Assembly: GCA_038503035.1 (NCBI GenBank)
Contig: JAVSML010024618.1
Span: forward strand, 103,895-167,894
Reading direction: 5' to 3'
DNA: 64,000 bases
Source of the DNA: Crocodylus rhombifer
Lineage: Eukaryota > Chordata > Crocodylia > Crocodylidae
The position numbers and the translations under genes are program-made. Of this stretch, positions 56,819 to 64,000 are shown piece after piece. Under the pieces are notes generated by a model. That model was given only the letters and a program-made list of their open reading frames with translations. It was not told the DNA's origin and made no database searches. Numbering within the stretch: the stretch's first letter is position 1; each line of letters opens with the position of its first letter.

Positions 56819-56863
56819 GGGGGGGGGGGGGGGGGGGGGAGGGGGGGGGGGGGGGGGGCGGGG
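56819..56863 (+). repeat. Poly-G tract
   Basis: About 21 G, one A, 18 G, a C and 4 G follow in a row. On the SYN2 transcript strand this is a C run, 100 bases upstream of the acceptor of exon 56662-56719. Length may be wrong in the assembly because such runs sequence poorly. Confidence 0.95.
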
Positions 56864-56949
56864 CGTGATGTGGGAGGTCCTTTGGGCTGTGTTACTGGCC
56901 CAGGGCATAATCAACTATATTAGGACCATTTCTGAGTGATAATTATTTC

Positions 56950-58760
56950 ACCTGTTCTTAAAAACCTTCAGTGACAGAGATTTCACAGCCTCACTAAGTA
57001 ATTTAGTCCTGATCTAAAACAACATAATTAGAATGCTTTTCCTGAAGTTTAACCTGCATCTCTGAGCCCCTTACTTCTGGTCCTAACTAGAGATGATATG
57101 GAATAATGTTTTACCTTCCTCTTTGCAGCAACCCTTGATATCAATTTGAAGATTGATATCCTGCCTCCGTTCAGTCTTCTCTTCTACAGCATAAACAGTA
57201 TAGGTCACATTTCAAGACCTCTGATAATTTCTATTGCTCTTTTCTATCTATCCAATTGGTACACATCATTTTTTTAATTCTGCTGGCTAAAAGTGGACAC
57301 AGTATTCTTCGCCAGTGCCAACTGCAGTGGAAGGATTACTTTGTGTGCATCTTAAATATAATTTGCCTGTTTACGCATCTAATATCTAGTTTTGTTTTAT
57401 TGTTTTTCTTTGTTTGGGGTTTTTTGCCACAGTGTGAAATGTTTGATTTATGATCTACTACAGGGATTTTCAACCTTTTTAAAGAAGTATACCCTTTTTA
57501 GTGGCAGCAGCTGGATGCCGAGTGGGAGGGCGGGGGTACAGTGGTGGCCACTAACACCACTCTGCTGCTGCTGCGCCCTGCCTTCCCACAGCCAGTCACA
57601 CATGCAGCTCCATCTGGCCAATCACATGCCGCCTGTTAGCAGCTCATGGAGCTGCATGTGAGACTGGCCATGGTAAAGCGGTGTGTGGCATGGGACAGTG
57701 GTGGCGGCACAGGACGCTGTATGGAGGCGGCAGCTGCTCCATGCGAGCTTCCTCCCCTCATGTCTGGCCAGTTGGGCAGTACCTGTACACAGTACACAGA
57801 GGGTACCAGTACCAGTACACAGAGGGGTGCTGCTGCTCTCGCCCCCCTCCCCACCCCCGGCCCTGCTCCTGGGAGGTGGCAGTGCTCCATTCCTGCCTGG
57901 CCGTGTATACTCCCTAGGACCTTTCCAAGTACCCCTGATTGACAGCCCCTCTACTAGACTCTCTCAATTATTTTCTCTGGAAATGCTGCCTACTCAGTTC
58001 TTTCCCATCTTGTATTCATATTAGGTATAGCATGTTGTTGTTGCTCTTGTCTTCACTTAATTGTATCCTATTCATTTGAGACTGTGTTTCCACTTCATCA
58101 AGATAATATAAAATTCTAATCCTGTTCTCAATGGTGGTTGCACCCCTCCCCATTTTGGCATGATATGCAAATTCAATAAGTTTTTCTCTATTCCATCATC
58201 CAACTCAAAAATGAAAATATTGAGTACCATGACAGACCCCACCTGGAATCAAACTTTTTTCTGTTTCACAGGTAACTAGTCTGCATATGGCTTTCCAATT
58301 CATTGGGAATCCATGTGAGTTATTTCATCAACCACACTTCTCTAGATTGCTTAGGAGAAAGTCATGAGAAAGTGTCAAAAGTCTTCTTAAAGTTGAGATA
58401 TATCATATCTGCTACTTCTCTATATACAAGATTTGACACCCCATCATAAAAGCAATTAGATTAGTTTGACATGATTTGTTACTGATACATCCATATTGGA
58501 TATAATTTATCACCTTATCTTCTTGCTGTGTAGGAAATGTTATTTGATTATTTGTCCAGATATCTTCCTGGAAATTGAAATTAGGCTGACTGATTTATAA
58601 TCCAATGGGTCCTCCTTTTCCTCCTTTTTTAGAGACAGGCACTATATTTATTGTTTTCCAGTGTTCTGGAAGCCCATCCATCTCATAAATGTATTGGTAA
58701 CAGCTCTGAGATAGCTTCAGTCAGTTCCCTAAGGACTACGTGATGAATTTCATGAAACAA
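56950..58760 (-). pseudogene. Old CR1/L3-type LINE, split by a hAT element
   Basis: Minus-strand text preserves the CR1/L3 layout. A region at 58100-58260 resembles the stretch after FADD, and 58430-58520 resembles GCxxxxSCQTNLIAF with LYDG preceding. The left part (56950-57300) resembles the C-terminal region. Decay is heavy and no long frame remains. The hAT element 57461-57948 lies inside with its own duplication, so the LINE is older. Confidence 0.55.
57461..57948. mobile_element. hAT element inserted in the old LINE
   Basis: The left end CAGGGATTTTCAACC and right end GATTGACAGCCC are diverged inverted repeats. ATCTACTA (57453-57460) and CTCTACTA (57949-57956) flank it, 7 of 8 matching. 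The interior is GC-rich with no credible protein. Confidence 0.78.
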
Positions 58761-59211
58761 TGTAGAAAATGATAGTTAGCCATGTCATAAACACAATGCG
58801 TTGCTTTGTCCAGTGATATGTAATCTATGTAGATGACTTGTCTGTGCTGATGAGGACAACAGAATCTGTCTTGTTGTCATCTACAACCCCCAGCTTGAAA
58901 ACCTTGGATACATCATTAATCATCTGTAATCATTAATGACCAGTGAGCTGTCAGGGAGCTCTGCTGGGACACTTCTGCCATGAGAGCCAGCAGATCTTAA
59001 GCTCTGTGGCCTGCAGTGCATGGGACCCTGCCCTGTTCCCATGTTCCACCTACCAGCTGACTGTCAGAGCCAGGCGGGGGTGGTTGTCATGGCCCCCATA
59101 TGGCTGCAAGAACTACAGGTCTGCCTGGGTTCCAACAGTTAGCAATGGAGGCTGTGGAGCTGATCAGGAGAGCTGGACATGAGGGGGTGTTCATTTCAGC
59201 ACTTGTGTCAG
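58761..59211. other. Intronic sequence, nothing recognised
   Basis: No gene or repeat was recognised. Confidence 0.4.
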
Positions 59212-59219
59212 CTGATCAT

Positions 59220-60191
59220 CGGGGATCCAGGTTTTCTGTTTCCCACAGAAAAACAGAAGAAAATGCAGATTTTCCACTTTAACCAAGAAAAACACAGATT
59301 TTTCCTTTTAACAGAGAAATGTACAGATTTTCCACATTTGCAAAAAGCTCTCTGCAGGCTGGCAGAATTACAGCCTGCAGAGGGCTAAGGGAAGTGAGAG
59401 GGGGGTGGTCAGGCAGGAGGCTCCATGTCCATGTGTGCACTCACACATATGCATGGCTGCGGGATTGAGGTCCCCATAGGGCGGGAGGGAGGGAGTTGGG
59501 CCGGGCTTGGGCTGGGGTTGGGGCTGCTGCCCAGCTGGAGCCTGGGGCTGGAATGCACAGGTACAAGGCCCAGGCAGGGAGCAGGACGGGGCTGTGGGAA
59601 GTTTGCCTGGAGAACGGTGCCAGGGATCGGACTGGATCCCTGCCACTGTCCACATTCTCAGTGGGAGCAGAGTGGGCACATGCCCCCCAGATTTGTGTAT
59701 GGGGTGGGGGTGGGCTGCCTATCGCAGTCTTGGGCACCCTACCCTGCCATCCCAGCATGCAAGACCCAGCACTTGAGGGCAGAGTGGGGCAGGGAAGCTC
59801 CTTGCCACTGTGAGCCCTGTGCTGCCCTGGTGAAGTGCCTCCTGCCAGCCCAGCAATAGTGGGAGTGGCAGAGCAGATTTGTGCCTCTCACTACTGCTGC
59901 GCAGAAAAGGGGCGCTGCGCCAAGGCGGCATGGGGCTTGCAGCAACAAGGAGCTTCCGTGCCCTATTCTGCCCTGTCTCACTGGGTCTTGCCCACTAGGC
60001 TGTGGAGGCCCCAGGGGGGAGGGCAGTATGGTAGAGAGCATAAGCTCACAGTGGGCACCCCCTCCAATGGTCTCTGCTCTATCCAGGCAGCCCATGGGTG
60101 AAGAGGAACCAGACTCCATACTCTACTCTGCCGCAGCAGCCACCACCTTCCACAGACGGCAGCCAGGGCTCAGGCACTGCTGGAGGAAGAG

Positions 60192-60231
<40 letters not shown>

Positions 60232-60330
60232 GCATTTCATTTTAATCACATTTTGGGGTTTTTAGTCAGAGAATTTGCAGGGTTTATCAGAGAATATGAA
60301 ATTTTTAAACAGAGAAAACCAGGATCCCTG
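59220..60330. mobile_element. hAT element with CRGGGATCCWGGTTTTCT ends
   Basis: The left end CGGGGATCCAGGTTTTCTG and right end AGAAAACCAGGATCCCTG are imperfect inverted repeats. CTGATCAT (59212-59219) and CTGGTCAT (60331-60338) flank it, 7 of 8 matching. Subterminal DNA on both sides repeats CAGAGAAA / GCAGATTTTCC motifs. The GC-rich centre has no recognised protein. A (TA)17 run lies at 60195-60228. Confidence 0.85.
60195..60228. repeat. (TA)17 microsatellite
   Basis: Uninterrupted TA dinucleotides inside the hAT element. Confidence 0.97.
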
Positions 60331-60338
60331 CTGGTCAT

Positions 60339-60976
60339 TGACACCCTCACAGGGAAGAGGGCAGGCTGCTAGTGACTGTCTCTCATGGGGCCAAGGGACC
60401 CCAACAAGCCCCATAACCCCCTGGCTGGAAAGCCTGCCTTTAAACTAACTTTGTAGCTCTCCAGCAAGGGAGCTGGAATGCCTATACATCCCAGACTGCT
60501 ATATTTTTGTAGTGGTACCAAGTGAGAGGGTACTATGTACTATGCAGCACTAACAATTAACACTTCTCCCTACCTTCATACCTTTTTGTAGTTGTGCCTA
60601 TTTTGTGCCTTGGCCTTTCTGATTTTTTTCCCATACATGTGTCAGTAATCAGAAGCCAGGCTTAAGTTTTCTTGTGATCTTGTATGTTATGTACATATGC
60701 ACACAGTAGATTATACAGTGATGTATTGCATGAGTACATCCTCAAACCTACATCTTCTCTTTCTTTAGGAGCCTTTCAATGGTCTTACTTTGGAAAAATC
60801 AACCTCCTGACATAAGAAGTATCTCTTATAAGATTAAAATACATTTCAATCCATTGGTTAAAATATTGTCAAATAGTTATTGATTACAAGATTTTACCCT
60901 GCTCCTGCTAAAACCAATATAAAAAGTAATTATCTGAAAAATGAACAGGATCCTAAAATTAAACTTGTTACTCTAT
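60339..60976. other. Intronic sequence, nothing recognised
   Basis: AT-rich intron. Confidence 0.45.
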
Positions 60977-61963
60977 TAGGGCTGCTTGAAGCTTTGGTTC
61001 CTGATTCAGTTCGGCAGAGATTCAGCCCAATTTGGTGGCTAAATCTCCAAACCGAATCAGAGGACACTATAATTTCTCCAAATCGATTTGGAACCCTCCA
61101 AATCAATTTGGAGAGATTCAGACAGATTTGGATGTAGATACAGCTTTAAATATTTTTTCTATATATCTCTAGGTAGCAGGGGCTCTGAATGCATGGAGGC
61201 TCCCCAGCGTGCTAGGCAGCAGACCTGGAAGTGCACCAGAAGCACTTCCAGTCTACTTCCTGGTCCACCAGGGAGTGTGCAGGGGAGGCCCCCTGCGCTA
61301 CAACCTGAGCTTGGTGATTGGTGCCTCCTGTATCTGGTGGGGAACCTGGGGCCCCTGCAGCCAATCACCAAGCTGGGGGGGGGCACGAGGGGAGGCAGTG
61401 CACTTCCTGGCTGACCTGGAAGTGGACCGGAAGTCCTTCTGGTCTACTTCTGGGTTCACTGCTGAGCATGCTGGAGAGCCCCTCATGCTCCAGTGGGACA
61501 CTCCATGCACCCCAGCACTGCAGCATTCATAAGCATTCTACCTCAAGGTATGTAGAAAAAACACTTCTCAAGCTGTGCCTGTGTCCCCATGCCCCCCCAG
61601 GGTGCAAGCAGCGGTGGGAGCCACCTCCCCCCCATGAGCTGCAGCTCTGCCCCACCACCCCACCTGGGCAGTACCTGCCCCTGCCCCCCCTCACCCTGGG
61701 GGGTATTGATCTGCCCCCACCACCCCTTCTCTCCCTCCTTTCCCCTCCTCCCTCTCCTTCCACCACAACAGACTGACTAGTTGGAGGCAGCTCTCCACAC
61801 TGCTGGCTGTGCTTCTCACTGCCTGAGTGCTGCACTGTGGCTATACGCAGAACATCCATTTATCAGCCAAATTATCAGCCCCATCAGGCTGATATCCAAT
61901 ACAGCCAGTTCTCTTTATATTGGTACCAATCCAATATTGGACCAATGTATCAGTGCACGTCTA
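60977..61963. mobile_element. Probable hAT-like element with TAGGGCTG left end
   Basis: TAGGGCTGCTTGAAGCTTTGG and the following GATTCAG, CCAATTTGG and AAATCGATTTGG motifs match the TAGGGCTGTGC family. The proposed right end is CAGTGCACGTCTA. Flanks TACTCTAT and ATTCTTAA do not match, so the right boundary may belong to another element. A perfect 14-bp inverted repeat (AGCTTGGTGATTGG at 61308-61321, CCAATCACCAAGCT at 61361-61374) lies in the centre. Confidence 0.55.
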
Positions 61964-62555
61964 ATTCTTAAGTAATTATTCCATATTTTATGGTTGAGAT
62001 TCTGAGAATTTCAGATATATAGCCCTTAATTAAGAAGACCAAAGGCAAACATCAACACTATAATGTTACTGTCCCTTCTTCTAATATCAGCCTCTCATCC
62101 TGACAACAGTGTTGCTCTCTGCTGAATGGCAGCAAGGGCTTGTAGCCTTGCAGACTAGTTTTCAGTGGAGAAAAATACAGAGAGGAGAGCTTTCTTCATC
62201 CAAAGATTTCAGCTCAGTATCGAAGGCCTGTTTCTTAAGGAGAAATATGCCTTAAGATCTGACCTCTCCTAGAACCCCTGGCAGAAAGCAAACTATCCCA
62301 TTGTTTATATTGCCCCCACCACACAAAATGGCTGCTTAACTCAAATCTAACCATAACAATGTCTTCCAAAGTATTACAATGAGAAAAAGAACTTGGAAGC
62401 CTCTATGGAACTTCACCAATTTGCAATATTTTCCATAGTAAAATTTACCTAATTAAGCTCATTCTTTCCTATTGATGAAAACTATTATAAAATTGATTCT
62501 ATACAGCAGCACCTCTAATTAATGCATTCTAGCCAATTCTTTTATAATTCAAGTC
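61964..62555. other. Intronic sequence, nothing recognised
   Basis: AT-rich intron. Confidence 0.4.
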
Positions 62556-62559
62556 ACAG

Positions 62560-64000
62560 ATGGTCTTTTCATCCATCCTCCCAGTCAGCTGTCATGGACG
62601 GCACCTCAGTAACTGCATTAGAGAGGTCAACTCACAGCTTCGAAGTTGGTGCCATTGTACAGGGTTTGGATTCCTTGACCATGACCTGTACTTCCAGGAT
62701 AAGGCCTTGTTTGGATGAGATGGGCTACATCTCTCTCCAAGAGGTAAGAGCCTGTTCTCTTCCAGGTTGGCTGATCACCTGTGCAGGGGTTTAAACTAGG
62801 TTCATCGGGGGATGGGGATGTTGTCAACAGAGTGAAACCAGGAATGATGAACCATGAGCCAGGTGCTGGAACAGTCTAGGTAAGTACCAAAGGCCCTGCT
62901 AAGCATGAGGATGAGGAACTAGTAAGAGCACCTATTGAGGAACTAGTAAGGGCCTTAGATGTCTCTATACTAAGGCTAGGAGTATGAGGAACAAGCAGGA
63001 GGAACTTGCATTCCTGCTTACAAACGAAGAATTTGACCTGGCTGGGCTATCAAAAACCTGGTGGGACCCTACCCATGACTAGGCAGTGGGCACTGAGGGC
63101 TACAGGCTGTACAGACAGGATAGAGTGGGAGAAAAAGAGCGGGGGTATTCAGGATAGAATGGGGAAAAAAGTGGGGGAGGGCATTGCTGTCTATGTTAGA
63201 GAGCAATATACATCTTCTATAGTTAAGTTGGGCCTAGAAGAAGGGCAAATTGAGGTACTATGGGTCAGATTACAGGGGATTGGGGAGAAAGGGACTTGGT
63301 AGTGGGGGTCTGTTACAGCCCCCACACCAGAGGGATGAGACAGAATTCTTGAGACAGCTCTCAGAGGCAGTGCACTCAAAGGACCTGGTTGTCATGGGTG
63401 ACCTAAACTTCTCAGACATCTGCTGGGAGGAACAGGGAAACAGGCCTGCCTGTTCATGTAAGTTTCTAACCTGCTTACAGGACCTTCATCTATCACAGGA
63501 GGTAAACAATCCCACTAGGGCAAATACCTTACTAGACTTGGTGCTGGCCACAGGGGATGACTTGGTGGGGGATCTGCAGGTGCAAGGTAACCTAGAGGAT
63601 AGTGACCACCTACTGATAGAGTTCACTATCTGGTGAAAGGTGGGGAAAATAACTATTAGGGCTGAAGTGCTAGGCTTCAGGAACTCAACTTCAAAAAGCT
63701 CAGGAGATTAGTTAGGGATGGACTAATGGGTAAAAGCATTGGAGAGATGGGAGTCCAGGAAGGGTGGGCGTTTCTCAAGGGACTCATCCTGCAGGCACAG
63801 AAGAGGACCATCCCAGTACACATCAAGGGAGGAAAAAGAGCAAAGAAACCCTCTTGGCTGAGCACAGAAATCCAAGAGAGCCTGGAGGAGAAAAGAGAGG
63901 CCTACAGGTTGTGGAAGCAGGGGACAGCCACCAAGACTCAAGCCTGCAGGGAAGCAGTGAGGAGAGCCAAAACGAAAATGGAGCTTAGGCTAGCAGCAGA
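62560..64000 (+). pseudogene. CR1 LINE 5' part: ORF1 end and ORF2 endonuclease (continues beyond window)
   Basis: At 62690-62795 a frame-shifted ORF1 end resembles the DGLHLSPxG...RLADHLxRxLN pattern of the CR1 esterase-like ORF1. ORF2 then starts: LLTNEEFDLAGLSKTWW-like text at 63016-63060, GEGIAVYVREQYTSSIVKL, VVMGDLNFSDICWEE (the endonuclease GDxNxxxxxWE motif), NNPTRANTLLDLVLATGDD and LEDSDHLLIEFTIW (the SDH motif). Beyond 63640 the linker before RT follows, with frame changes. RT lies outside the window. Lengthwise this is the most 5'-complete CR1 here. Confidence 0.85.

Larger units (their letters stand above)
1..64000 (-). other. SYN2: SYN2 (synapsin II) locus, partial: introns 1 to 4 with three exons
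   Basis: Three minus-strand exons with consensus splice sites and matching phases encode consecutive parts of synapsin domain C, so the whole window lies inside one SYN2 transcription unit. Intron 1 is at least 7.3 kb in this window, intron 2 about 14.7 kb, intron 3 about 31.9 kb and intron 4 at least 9.8 kb. Exon 1, carrying the N-terminal A/B domains, and the exon following 9834 were looked for and not found; they should lie beyond the right and left edges. Exon numbers follow the usual vertebrate arrangement and are inferred. The paralogue call (II rather than I or III) rests on the residues MAENEDF and SLESIYNF in the 9834-9990 exon. Confidence 0.85.

Overview
This is vertebrate nuclear DNA, most likely from a reptile and probably a crocodilian. 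The evidence is several CR1-type LINEs, a Gypsy/Ty3 retrotransposon of the Gmr1 type, many hAT elements with 8-bp target-site duplications, a PIF/Harbinger transposase, and spliced exons of a synapsin gene. The species call is an inference from repeat content.

The only host gene seen is synapsin II (SYN2) on the minus strand. Three small coding exons were recovered from splice sites, reading-frame phase and protein similarity: 56662-56719, 41859-41950 and 9834-9990. They join in frame and encode the start of synapsin domain C. Introns between them are about 14.7 kb and 31.9 kb; the flanking introns run off both ends. Exonic coding DNA totals 307 bp. Everything else is intron, mostly built from mobile elements.

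Layout: 1-1899 is the right part of a foldback hAT-like element. 2334-4246 is a hAT element carrying a second hAT (3133-3858). 7692-8480, 10340-11597 and 12384-12662 are further hAT elements around exon 9834-9990. 15.2-18.9 kb is a GC-rich composite block. 20.3-29.7 kb is a LINE/Gypsy complex: Penelope-like tail, old CR1, a 10-N gap, a Gypsy LTR and body (minus), a CR1 lacking its 3' end, and an inverted Gypsy LTR copy. 30-35.5 kb is a composite repeat carrying a solo LTR (31806-32931). 36.9-39.3 kb is a CR1 and 39.3-40.6 kb a broken Harbinger transposase. Exon 41859-41950 follows. 43.4-53.0 kb is a hAT-rich area with a broken hAT transposase, a CR1 with a 7-bp target duplication, and a nested foldback hAT. 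55.1-55.5 kb is a CR1 3' end, then exon 56662-56719 beside a very long G tract. 57-64 kb holds an old LINE, two hAT elements, another terminal-repeat element and the 5' part of a CR1.

All transposon proteins are damaged. Points of most interest: the Gypsy gag retains a region resembling the SCAN domain and its pol has integrase before reverse transcriptase; several repeats carry decayed hammerhead-ribozyme-like cores; and one hAT family, with ends like TAGGGCTGTGC, recurs at least six times.
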